Below, piece by piece: positions 59,601-64,000 of a DNA stretch of 64,000 nucleotides. The position numbers and the translations under genes were made by a program. The notes under the pieces were generated by a model. The model did no database searches. It saw only the letters and a program-made list of their open reading frames with translations, and was not told where the DNA came from. Position 1 is the stretch's first letter. Each line of letters starts with the position of its first letter. The stretch lies in contig NC_134456.1 in assembly GCF_047948215.1 (NCBI RefSeq), positions 13,417,730-13,481,729 of the forward strand. The letters are read 5' to 3'. Origin of the DNA: Lycorma delicatula (taxonomy: Eukaryota; Arthropoda; Insecta; Hemiptera; Fulgoridae).

Positions 59601-60445
59601 CAATTTTAATTTTCACGTATTAAGTCATGTAGAGGGGGCTGGAGAGTCTGGGAAGGTCAAAAAATTAAGTTCCTTGCTATCTCTGGAAATAGATATTTGC
59701 TAGGAACACTGAAGTAAGAGGACCTGAACTTCACATATATTACTCCATGCTTGTCCCTACTTAAATACAATTTGACAAAGAATCAAACAAAAAATATTTT
59801 AATTTTTATTATTTTAATTAGGACTAGAATCGAGGGCATCTGGTTGTAAAGGAGGGTTCAGTACTGATAAACTGTGAAACATCAGTTTTTATTTATTTCC
59901 TACTACCAGAATAAGCTTTTACTAAAAAAGTTTCCAAATAATGTTTCTTTTTTTAATGAGAAAGCTGGCTAATAGCGAGGTTAAACCTAAAGTTCCTTCC
60001 TGTCCAGTGGTTTTGTAAAACCAAAGATCAAATATATGACTAATAATTCCCCAGTTAATCATGGAGGGAGATTATGGGATTTCAGATTATTATAAAATCT
60101 GGTAAGATTTCAAACAGTAAAGAAATTTCTGAGGTTCAGTAGTTCCTGATATTACCCTGAACAAATCTTGTGTCTTTATCTAACAGTATTGGTAATTTTA
60201 AGAACATATTATTATTATATAAACTCTTGTTAAAGAAGAAAAGATATTCTAACAAACAAAACTTTTATTATCACAGTACTTTTTATTGTTTAAAATAAGA
60301 TTGTAATTACTACTTCTGAGTATGATAATCCATTTGTTATTTCAGAAAATCTTCACCTACAAAGATTACTATTTACGATCCAGACAGAGGTTATGCTTTC
60401 CTCATATTAGAATCACACTCCATTAATTCTGTAATTTATTGGTAA
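25603..60445 (+). CDS. Gba: Lysosomal acid glucosylceramidase (GH30, GBA1-type), nine visible exons, 5' end missing
   Basis: Join of 25603-25806, 28185-28311, 33293-33443, 38470-38627, 43770-44004, 50278-50485, 53936-54006, 56637-57010 and 60346-60445. Every intron starts GT and ends AG, and the phases agree throughout: one leading base from a missing exon plus 1628 bases gives 543 codons including the stop. By family, the enzyme hydrolyses glucosylceramide to glucose and ceramide in the lysosome, as a retaining TIM-barrel glycosidase with a flanking beta domain. Visible hallmarks are the Cys cluster ending VCVCNATYC (residues about 18-26), GIGGSFTD, ASDFGLR, TWSPPNW, acid/base Glu in TTGNEP (residue 234), HWYFDN, nucleophile Glu in LYTESS (residue 337), LDWNLSLN and GHFSKF. 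The signal peptide and start codon lie on an unidentified upstream exon (entry phase 1). No frameshift or internal stop was seen, so I infer a functional gene. Oddity: a Pro/Thr-rich insertion near residues 460-487. Confidence 0.93.
26695..27952 (+). mobile_element. Tc3-like (Tc1/mariner) element, degenerate
   Basis: Imperfect terminal inverted repeats contain AGCATGCAAATTA then CTGAAC at both ends, with TA on either side (26693-26694 and 27953-27954). Length is 1258 bp. It inserted at the edge of an AT microsatellite. The body encodes a broken transposase. Confidence 0.8.
26868..27680 (+). pseudogene. Tc3-like transposase, several frameshifts
   Basis: The helix-turn-helix part KKYSEIVSLSEHTSMTQRQI and ASECGVRLRTVNAILKQFKK (26880-27000) is intact. 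Then come KLSAVDLN, a stop, and RLLAAGWKACWPAKKQLLTP plus AMFRK. The first catalytic Asp region reads MFCDKSYFYVKG (27288-27320); the family has SDES at that point. GVFQQDLVSCNTTKKVKKF (27543-27600) holds the second Asp. At the third position, PGNFPDFS is followed by a frameshift at 27652, where the family has PIENLW. Inactive. Confidence 0.8.
28185..28311 (+). CDS. Gba: Glucosylceramidase exon B: GIGGSFTD segment
   Basis: Acceptor AG at 28183-28184, donor GT at 28312-28313, entry phase 1, exit phase 2. It encodes the strand leading into the barrel, with the motif RGIGGSFTDSFGY (human counterpart KGFGGAMTDAAAL), and the start of the helix ending NLLR. An NIT sequon is present at its N-terminal side. 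Confidence 0.92.
28312..33292. other. Glucosylceramidase intron B-C
   Basis: About 5 kb of AT-rich DNA. A less AT-rich stretch at 28640-29180 has an open frame (28640-28843) without recognisable similarity and may be an old repeat. A recognisable block is the reverse copy of repeat X at 32110-32830. Nothing else was identified. Confidence 0.5.
32110..32830 (-). repeat. Dispersed repeat family X, copy 2 (reverse), carrying a SINE tail stub
   Basis: Reverse complement of this block matches 18293-18591 plus 19340-19860 in order: the TATAGCTATAGAAGG start, CTAGAACTATTGGACTGATT, CTTCTATAAATGGGGAATT, CCTAATTAAGGTCATATTTT, GTACAGCAGCTG and AATTAAATAAATGAATAATA, then a TG microsatellite. It lacks the LINE insertion of copy 1. 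It carries an extra segment (about 32390-32435) reading GCAGAGGCTAAACAGAAAAA then GAAA repeats, identical in style to the SINE tail. Confidence 0.8.
33293..33443 (+). CDS. Gba: Glucosylceramidase exon C: SDFGLR substrate-pocket segment
   Basis: Acceptor TTTTCAG to 33292, donor GTTACA from 33444 (a weaker donor), exit phase 0. It encodes SYFSKDGVEY, then CRVVLGASDFGLRYYSY. The Asp-Phe pair corresponds to the D127/F128 glucose-binding pair of the human enzyme. It ends in the FNLTEDD loop, which carries an NLT sequon. Confidence 0.92.
34893..35950 (-). mobile_element. 5'-truncated Jockey-like LINE (RNase H end, 3' UTR, poly-A)
   Basis: The minus strand encodes an RNase H-like segment followed by the LINE C-terminal domain, then about 350 bases of 3' UTR and an A-rich tail, seen here as a poly-T run at 34893-34916. 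The 5' boundary near 35950 is uncertain. No target duplication was identified. Confidence 0.75.
35269..35894 (-). pseudogene. LINE ORF2 C-terminus: RNase H fragment and terminal domain, frameshifted
   Basis: The 147-codon frame 35894-35451 contains INVNDIYDKIAELGKRNREV, FCWIPSHIGILGNKRADSAA (the final His/Asp region of LINE RNase H), LRARWQSEWATTVDNKLRRI and VVLCRLRLGHTRITHEYLM. After a frameshift near 35450, HHILVDCICYAALHCQFNIP and RNIRDIL continue (35440-35370), giving the usual HxxxxC end motif. Confidence 0.82.
38470..38627 (+). CDS. Gba: Glucosylceramidase exon D: TWSPPNW segment
   Basis: Acceptor GATTTTAG to 38469, consensus donor GTAAGT from 38628, exit phase 2. It encodes IPQIKRALNMSSRPISLLGS, followed by TWSPPNWMKVNN. 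The second Trp corresponds to W179 of the human enzyme. The loop after NWMK is several residues shorter than in human GBA1. Confidence 0.92.
39835..41183 (-). mobile_element. Complete DUF4817-type Tc1/mariner-like element
   Basis: Near-perfect inverted repeats of about 32 bp: TACAGAGTCATTCACGGGAA then CCGGATGTTTTT at 39835-39866 and its complement at 41152-41183. TA target duplications are at 39833-39834 and 41184-41185. Length is 1349 bp. GC content is well above the intron's. One transposase gene on the minus strand fills it. The well-preserved ends suggest fairly recent insertion. Confidence 0.92.
39968..41007 (-). pseudogene. DUF4817-type DDE transposase, two single-base frameshifts
   Basis: ATG at 41007. 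The N-terminal domain contains ESVTAVQRDFPRQFNIHRNA and NTILRWVNNLRTCGSILKKK. A frameshift near 40845-40860 (in a GGGACCCGGTGG/T-run context) shifts into frame 40891-40136: ASTPENIERVREAIVRSPRR, STSTVRRILDTDLHFHPYKI, the first Asp in MSDEAHFHLNG, the second in FQQDGATAHTAR and the third in RSPDLSNCDFFL. I count 36 residues between the second and third Asp. A second lesion in the GGGGG run near 40141 precedes the C-terminus, LKSRVYGNKPRTLEDLKIAI and LPRIEASFREWLQQCIAQNG. Both breaks are in homopolymers and could be sequencing errors. Confidence 0.88.
41280..41660. repeat. Repeat-like block of unknown family
   Basis: It contains CAATGGAGTGGAATTGGGGG, then AATATTGCTATAACTTTCTT, a pair of similar phrases (AAGTTTCTACTATTCTTTGG and AAAGTGGTCGTTGTTATTCC) and TATGGCAAGGGATGACC. 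Composition and phrasing suggest a transposon-derived non-coding repeat. No second copy is in the window. Confidence 0.3.
42581..42660 (+). repeat. tRNA-like SINE head
   Basis: TTGGCCGAGTGCTAGTATCTC resembles an A-box region and GGTTCAAATCCC (42629-42640) is a good B-box. The spacing is as in a tRNA. The 5' and 3' ends cannot form an acceptor stem, so it is more likely a SINE head or tRNA pseudogene than a functional tRNA. Confidence 0.45.
42740..43435 (+). pseudogene. RTE-type LINE, degenerate 3' end of ORF2
   Basis: Frame-jumping reading gives KFKKDKHFTLELTEF then YLGSKIRNNE (42765-42840), RAFMK, SFEI and YYMRLLKTSQVKVRKEELLK (43040-43110). The end reads AEDVKYSK and KRLARYRKEWRIALPQSNDR with a stop (43320-43430). 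The order YLGSKI ... CYRRMLKISW-like ... NRxEWRxAxxQS matches the C-terminus of RTE-clade ORF2. Heavily decayed. Confidence 0.6.
43770..44004 (+). CDS. Gba: Glucosylceramidase exon E: acid/base catalytic Glu
   Basis: Acceptor TTTTTACAG to 43769, donor GTAACT from 44005, exit phase 0. It contains FWGMTTGNEP, with the proton-donor Glu encoded at 43828-43830 (human E235). EEQRDWVINKLGPTLRKH and LLDDQRLYALWW follow and align well with the human DDQRLLLPHW segment. The stretch after the Glu (PITLFQFHLFF) diverges from the human SAGLLSGYPF loop. Confidence 0.95.
44981..45435. repeat. Possible solo LTR
   Basis: A 455-bp block opens with TGTTAGATC and closes GAATGTAACA (TGTTA...TAACA ends). Its 3' half (45225-45425) has much higher GC than the intron and contains a spurious minus-strand frame. 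No 4-6 bp target duplication was seen, and no retroviral-type internal genes lie beside it, so the call is tentative. Confidence 0.3.
46332..47276 (-). pseudogene. Unnamed multi-copy arthropod gene family, C-terminal two thirds, broken by mariner
   Basis: The minus strand, reading away from the mariner, gives [80 protein letters not shown] and KHTVKYPSLQSAIRLVP (47275-46945). Frameshifted, it continues with TEKYNNDVDLKLSCSKPHLI, then MGCNMSLKIHFLYSHLDFFS, GYGERFHQDILVMESRYKGK and WNINMLGIYYWTLIQDLPEA (46571-46332). The Cys pairs (CTNC, CYFC) could bind zinc. I recognise the sequence type as recurring in many arthropod genomes without a known function. Its copy number and company suggest a transposon gene. 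The N-terminus would lie beyond the mariner, but I could not recognise it. Confidence 0.6.
47277..48574 (+). mobile_element. Mariner element with 188-bp inverted repeats
   Basis: TA at 47275-47276 and 48575-48576. The ends pair over 188 bp (47277-47464 with 48387-48574, about a dozen mismatches), starting CGAAATGCGACAATAAAG and CGAGGTGCGACAATAAAG. Length is 1298 bp. Ordinary mariners have repeats near 28 bp. The inner limit of the right repeat falls inside the transposase reading frame. Confidence 0.9.
47469..48392 (+). pseudogene. Mariner transposase, frameshifted and C-terminally replaced
   Basis: ATG at 47469 (KPQNIAHGYAISFCVKSGEN). HTH region YGKLQKAFGEEVMSRAQIFR. A shift near 47635 leads to RPSTSRTDVN-like sequence and VREIVQSDQRLSVKMIAEEL, then an internal TGA, ETVRLILTEDLGMRK, a shift, and KNVAADLLEQTDINPDLLSR. 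First catalytic Asp in VITGDDGWFFQYDPETKR (the family has GDES). A shift leads to CMLVCFFDSKGIVHKEWVPP, the second Asp in WILHHDNAPSHTAL, a stop, and the third Asp in PYSPDIAPCDFFLFPRVK. After DVQKAV the frame enters the inverted repeat, so the last roughly 40 family residues are absent. DD34D mariner type by motif. Confidence 0.88.
48970..49400 (-). pseudogene. Second mariner transposase relic (SETMAR-like lineage)
   Basis: Minus-strand reading gives EFLQCFITVDET (catalytic Asp region, about 49330-49290), HPRDQT and HYIPETK-like residues, then ADERAPRKVKRVP and VGNVVAIVFWNSCGEVLVDS (49235-49125). This matches the family pattern VDETWIHHYTPETKxxSKQW ... GKVMATVFWDxxGxxxxDYLxKG. Only the central third survives; no ends were found. 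Confidence 0.6.
50278..50485 (+). CDS. Gba: Glucosylceramidase exon F: nucleophile Glu
   Basis: Acceptor TTTTCAG to 50277, consensus donor GTAAGA from 50486, exit phase 1. It encodes DYVLGIGLHWYFDN (human HGIAVHWYLDF) and EQEILYTESSV, with the nucleophile Glu encoded at 50410-50412 (human E340). The residues after the Glu (SSVNPAVNSKLMRV) differ from the human ACVGSKFWEQ loop. Confidence 0.95.
50486..53935. other. Glucosylceramidase intron F-G
   Basis: About 3.4 kb. AT microsatellite at 51617-51642. The block 52850-53590 is noticeably richer in C on the + strand and may be an old element read on the minus strand (pieces RRIDLKHGENLAKKYDIPVD and RLKLNISIS), but I cannot assign it. The rest is AT-rich. 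Confidence 0.45.
53936..54006 (+). CDS. Gba: Glucosylceramidase exon G: short 71-bp exon
   Basis: Acceptor TTTTTCAG to 53935, donor GTCTGT from 54007, entry phase 1, exit phase 0. It encodes GFDPQPPRLGLWHLAGLYIS, then NIIE. This corresponds to the human [20 protein letters not shown] region. It is too short to be a long open frame by itself but keeps the phase between exons F and H. Confidence 0.9.
54007..56636. other. Glucosylceramidase intron G-H
   Basis: About 2.6 kb, with a degenerate DUF4817 transposase at 54861-55760. The adjoining 54540-54860 and 55760-56460 may be its flanks, but matching inverted repeats were not located. Confidence 0.55.
54861..55760 (+). pseudogene. DUF4817-type DDE transposase relic
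   Basis: An early frame reads VFQRLRTKGSFPTCSFSVEQ. Another frame reads YPFRLQKVQNFLPSDYPQRL, KATFTRNEVFSSKNTHLWSE and HINAWCGIIYDKILGSFIFN. Then come YVLFLKNNFLALLEDVSFQT, a decayed second-Asp region MIFQLDGPTLHFSLVARNRL (55432-55490), LDYFIWEHMKTIV (family: LDYFLWGHMKxxV) and RKATGNILRRAVMCTL at the end. Many stops and shifts. It matches the family of the 538-1561 relic, but a different lineage from the element at 39835-41183. Confidence 0.7.
56637..57010 (+). CDS. Gba: Glucosylceramidase exon H: LDWNLSLN and beta-domain with Pro/Thr insertion
   Basis: Acceptor TTTTTACAG to 56636, consensus donor GTAAGT from 57011, exit phase 2. It encodes YLDWNLSLNLDGGPN, DEFYKQPTFYAIGHFSKF and VLNPDGSRTIIFYNP, all clear counterparts of the human C-terminal barrel and beta domain. 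Between VNSVKN and VDVKHIG lies a Pro/Thr/Ser-rich stretch (56859-56942, about 28 residues) with no human counterpart. The frame is open across it and it shows no splice signals, so it is probably translated. Confidence 0.93.
56859..56942 (+). other. Pro/Thr/Ser-rich insertion within glucosylceramidase exon H
   Basis: Eighty-four bases encode a segment running FQQDIAPSTPPTTVSTST and then IFPVFPTRPP. It holds about seven Pro and eight Thr/Ser and is flanked on both sides by conserved beta-domain sequence. The composition suggests a flexible, possibly O-glycosylated loop. No insertion boundary repeats were seen. Confidence 0.7.
57222..57245 (+). repeat. (GATTT)n minisatellite
   Basis: About five tandem GATTT units followed by GATTGATAGAATGATTTGAAG. 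Confidence 0.85.
59500..60045 (+). repeat. Direct repeat Y, copy 1 (in the last intron)
   Basis: Shares ordered phrases with 63390-64000: AGTTCTTTTACTTT, TTTGACAAAGAATCAAAC, TATTATTTTAATTAGGACTA, GAAACATCAGTTTTTATTTA, TTTCC, AATAAGCTTTT and GGTTAAACCTAAAGTTCCTT. Non-coding and diverged by point changes and small indels. Confidence 0.85.
60346..60445 (+). CDS. Gba: Glucosylceramidase exon I: C-terminus and stop
   Basis: Acceptor TTATTTCAG to 60345. The exon enters in phase 2 and encodes the last beta-strands (PTKITIYDPDRGYAFLILES), ending HSINSVIYW then TAA at 60443-60445. The end resembles the human SPGYSIHTYLWRRQ terminus but lacks the last few residues. Confidence 0.88.
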
Positions 60446-60498
60446 TGTTTTAATAAGTAGAATATTAGATTATTTACTTCAGTGTGGTAACCTGTTGA

Positions 60499-60504
60499 AA
60501 TAAA
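60499..60504 (+). terminator. Gba: Poly(A) signal of the glucosylceramidase gene
   Basis: AATAAA lies 54 bases after the stop codon. It is the first canonical hexamer downstream, but the region is AT-rich, so a chance match is possible. A short 3' UTR is inferred. Confidence 0.5.
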
Positions 60505-62960
60505 AGAATAATAATAGTAATGTTTCATTTTTGTTCTTTCTAAATCAACTTCTTCCTCACTCCTTTTTTCTGCCTAAATTTTTATTTTATTCTATATATT
60601 TATTGTTTTGAAGACTAGTTAAAATTATTATTTTGAAGAATATTAGATTTTGAAGAATATTTGATTACTTTGAAGAAGACTAGTTAAAAATATAATTTTC
60701 ATGTTTAATTGCCATTATACTACATTTTTGTATATTTTTTGTGCAAGAATTGCAATACTTGCACAATGTTTCTAAAATTTAAATTTAGGTATTAATTTTA
60801 CTAAAATTATTAAATTAAAAATGTATTTATCTTTATAAAAAGTCATGAAAGATAAATACAACCTTTAAGGACTGAATAAGTGCAGATTAAGTGAATTCTG
60901 GATATTACTGTAAAAAATGCCAAATCTAATGAGATTGAGGTATTTCTTAGTTTTACTTTTCCAGGTAATATATGTTACATATCATATATGTAATTTTGTT
61001 GTCTTATAAGGAAGGAGGAACTTCTTTATATTATATCTTCTTAGGAAGGCAATAGAAGACATGTTCTAAACCAAATTTGATAAAACATAATATTAAAATA
61101 TTAAAAAATACAGTTTTCTCTTTGTTTAATAATAATAATTTCATAAACCAATGAACAGCTAACAAAAGTATGTCTTGTTGTAGAAACATCAATAATAATG
61201 CAAGAGGGGGTCATTGAAAAATGTTTAAGTTCACAAAGAAAGGAATGATCTAGACCCAGAAATAATATTACATAACATATGAGTAATATGAAGACGTAAC
61301 ACATTGCAATTCAGCTCGATTTGCATATTATTTCACAAGTTTGTTTAACTCTTCCAAAAGAATTCATTATCAAGGCATTTTCAAAAGGACCAGAGATCAC
61401 CTTTTGATGCTACACTTTCTGCTATTCCCTCCAGATGATTTAAAATGTTCCTACCTGTTAAAACTCTTTCATTCTTACCTTAAGAGATAGTAATATTGAG
61501 TGATATCTGGTAATTTAGATATCTTGGCACAAAATATAAATTCTTTAAGCAAGAATTATATAGGTGTATTGTCATGCAGCAGAAAGATAAAACGTAGTAG
61601 AAAGATAATATTACATTTCTTCAACTTTCCTTGTAGCCTTTCAATAGCATCAACTGTGAAGCTGTTGATAGTTGATTGAGCAACATAGATTGCTATGTTG
61701 CTATTGAAACATAGCAACATTATTGACAGTATCATATTATTATAGTAATATATTGAAATACAGTTGGTTCCAAAACACATCAACAAAGATAAAAGAAGAA
61801 GCTAAGAAAGATAAGTAATACTAAACATAGAAACTACAGTGATCTTAGCAGAAAAGATAATAATAACTATTATCTTACCAACAACAGCAATTAGAACAAC
61901 AACGACCGTTAGATCCCTCCAGTGCATTTTAAAGCAATAAGAACAACAGAAAACTAGTGGAACTAAACTCAGTACTCCTCGTAAAAAACTGCCAAGGAAG
62001 AAGTTGATTTCAACAAGGTGTTATTCAGAGGATGGTGAATGAGTTTCACTTACGGCATGGAGAACACAACTCTCTGAGGAAACTTTTGCCACTAATAAAG
62101 GAGCAAATAACAATTGTGGAGTCTTTGTGTAGTTATGAAAAATTTAGGCTTCTGGTGGAAAAAAACTGAAAACAACAGAAAATGTTTGATCAAGATAATG
62201 AAGAAATTTATTTAGCTATATTTTGGATTAATTTATTGATATTATTTATTAAAACTCAACTGCAATGAGAGGCTATTTTTAACATCCTTTTTGGGTTGGG
62301 GGTAATTTATGATGAAGTTTTGTTGTAAAATTACCATTATATGTTTAAACAAACCAAAAAAAGTTTTAAAAATTAAAAAAAAAACAATATTTCTCTATTT
62401 TTTCAGTAATCTTTTCTGCTCTCCCACCTCCAAAATCTCCTTCCAAGAATTTTTTTTTATTTTTCTATGTTTACTATGTTAAATGGAAGAAACTAAAAAA
62501 ATATTCCACTAAAGAATGAATAACCAATAAAAAGTTATGTAAGATTTCTTGTTGATGGTGTTGAGTTAATTATGATTAAATGTTATTGTAATAATATTAA
62601 AACTTTATTATTTAAACTTTTAATAGAATTAAAAGTTTTAATTCTTAGTTTTAAAAGAATTAAAACCTAAAAAAGTTTTTTAAAAATAAAAAACTTGATA
62701 TTTTTAAACTTTGATCAGCTCCCCCACTTAAAACATTGCCCCCAAAGTATTAAATAATACTTTAGAAGTGACTTTTCAAGTCACTTGCACTACTATTATG
62801 CTTCAGAAGATAAAAAATTTAGTTAAAAATATGCAATGAATAAAAAGAGAGCCTTTATTCAAGTTTTGTGGAAGGAGTAATTTTTTTTTTAAATCCTAAA
62901 ATAAATATGCTTAATGTACTAGCTTAATATAAAATATTAGCTTAATATAATGTAACAGCT
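60505..62960. other. AT-rich DNA downstream of the glucosylceramidase gene
   Basis: No gene was recognised. A perfect 10-bp hairpin (AGCAACATAG, loop ATTG, complement) is at 61679-61702. The block 62150-62290 resembles 57930-58030. Confidence 0.5.
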
Positions 62961-63330
62961 TTAATATAAAATTGGGTTACGTTTACAAAATTTTGAGAAA
63001 ATTGCCCCTCAAATACTACCCCCACCACATTGGATATAGACCCCAAAAAATTATTACCAAAAAATGCCCCATATACAAGAGACTTTGCATAAAATTTGAT
63101 CAAAATCAGTTTATCCACTCACTCAAAGGTTATAAGCTTGAAACACTCCAACACACACACACTCACATACAAACATTACCCCGACTTTTTTGTTTTTTGG
63201 AGTCCCTGTGTCCTGAAATGTCGAAAAATTAAAAAAAAAAACCATACCCCAATTTTTGACTGATTACCATTCTACTTTCCTTCTTGCAGCATAGCTCTAG
63301 AGCTTTGATGCCAGCCAAGTAATAATTTCA
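62960..63330 (+). repeat. Probable dispersed arthropod repeat with CA-rich core
   Basis: Contains TTTGATCAAAATCAGTTTAT, CCACTCACTCAAAGGTTATA, a CACACACACTCACAT core, TTTTTTGGAGTCCCTGTGTC, and GACTGATTACCATTCTACTT followed by CTTGCAGCATAGCTCTAGAG. Its phrasing is typical of the non-coding 3' regions of arthropod transposons. The open frame at 62972-63232 is not protein-like. No second copy is in the window. Confidence 0.4.
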
Positions 63331-63389
63331 ATAAAGCAATATTTCAGTTTTATTATTTTAAGGTTCCTTAAAACCAAGAGAAATTTAAC

Positions 63390-64000
63390 CATGTAACAAA
63401 AGGATTTTCATTAAAATCCTAGTTCTTTTACTTTCCCTTGAACTAAAACAGAATTTAAAAAAAAAACAGTTTGAATATTGCAAATTATAATTTTCATGTA
63501 TTAAGGTCCCAGATACCTTAATATGGACACTCTGGACAGTTCAAAAGGATTAAGTTTCTTACTTATTACTTATCTCTGGAAGTAGAGAATGTACATTGGT
63601 AAAGAATGGTTTATTGCAATAAAATACCACAATACTTTGTATTTGTATATTAAGGGTTACTAGGAGGCTGAGGGTAAGAGGGTCTTAACCTTGCATACAC
63701 TAATAAATTTCATGGTTGTTCCTAATTAAATGCAATTTGACAAAGTATCAAACTTAAAATATTTAGATATTTATTATTTTAATTAGGACCAGGATCTAGG
63801 GCACCTGGAAGCAAAAGTGGGGTTCAGTATTGTTAAACTCTGAAACATCAGTTTTTATTTATTTCCACCTACCATAATAAGCTTTTTATAAAATAATTTT
63901 CCGAATAGGTTGCTTTTTTTAATGAGTAAGCTGGCAAATAGCAGGCTTAAACCTAAAGTTCCTTCTTATCCAAAGATTTTATAAAACCAAAAATCAAATA
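63390..64000 (+). repeat. Direct repeat Y, copy 2 (downstream of the gene, runs off the window)
   Basis: Same phrase order as 59500-60045, still matching at the last base (CCAAAAATCAAATA versus CCAAAGATCAAATA). It contains an extra stretch of about 80 bases (63590-63670) missing from copy 1. The element may extend beyond the window. Confidence 0.85.

Larger units (their letters stand above)
57011..60345. other. Glucosylceramidase intron H-I
   Basis: About 3.3 kb. It contains a GATTT tandem run (57222-57245), a block at 57930-58030 that resembles 62150-62290, and copy 1 of a repeat at 59500-60045. No coding signal. Confidence 0.55.

Noticed and set aside
61556..61786. Minus-strand frame containing LLHDNTPI as a mariner relic
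   Set aside because: A single resemblance to the HDNAP motif; neighbouring family motifs could not be found in order.

Overview
The window is AT-rich animal nuclear DNA with one interrupted host gene and dense mobile-element debris. GT/AG introns of several kb, a lysosomal-type glucosylceramidase, and many mariner/Tc1, RTE, Jockey, Dong and Penelope-type relics point to an arthropod. The mix of transposase families looks most like a sap-feeding hemipteran insect; that last step is inference, not proof.

Host gene: nine exons on the + strand (25603-60445) read through in phase to about 542 residues of a GH30 acid glucosylceramidase (GBA1/Gba type). They contain the acid/base Glu (43828-43830), the nucleophile Glu (50410-50412), the N-terminal Cys cluster, a stop codon, and a poly(A) signal 54 bases further on. 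The 5' exon(s) carrying the start codon and signal peptide were not found. The gene appears intact and is the only functional protein gene I can support. A Pro/Thr-rich insertion in its C-terminal domain is unusual.

Left part (1-25.6 kb) is a mosaic of elements. In order: a DUF4817-type transposase relic (538-1561, -); unrecognised AT-rich DNA with a possible Cys-motif coding relic (4.6-5.4 kb); an IS630/Tc1-like transposase gene (8218-10732, -) split by the 5' end of an RTE-type LINE (8613-9876, +); the 5' end of a Jockey-like LINE (about 11.05-12.12 kb, -); tRNA-derived SINEs; a 1.8-kb fold-back element with very long inverted repeats built of 144-bp units (13548-15349); an internally deleted mariner (15.4-16.1 kb, -); a Penelope-like reverse transcriptase relic (16.55-17.67 kb, +); a LINE-like GC-rich block; a dispersed repeat interrupted by a LINE tail with a visible target duplication; a hAT C-terminal relic; a nearly full-length Dong/R4-type LINE in a TAA tract (20.6-24.3 kb, +); and a full SINE with a 17-bp target duplication.

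Right part (25.6-64 kb): the introns of the glucosylceramidase carry further elements. These are a Tc3-like element (26695-27952), a second copy of the dispersed repeat (32.1-32.8 kb, -), a Jockey-like LINE tail (34.9-35.9 kb, -), a complete but twice-frameshifted DUF4817-type element (39835-41183), a degenerate RTE 3' end (42.7-43.4 kb), a possible solo LTR (45.0-45.4 kb), and an unnamed multi-copy arthropod gene family member (46.3-47.3 kb, -). That last gene is broken by a mariner with 188-bp inverted repeats (47277-48574); a second mariner relic (49 kb, -) and another DUF4817 relic (54.9-55.8 kb, +) follow. Beyond the gene, two direct copies of a roughly 500-bp repeat lie at 59.5 and 63.4 kb. 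No CRISPR array, rRNA or convincing functional tRNA gene was seen.
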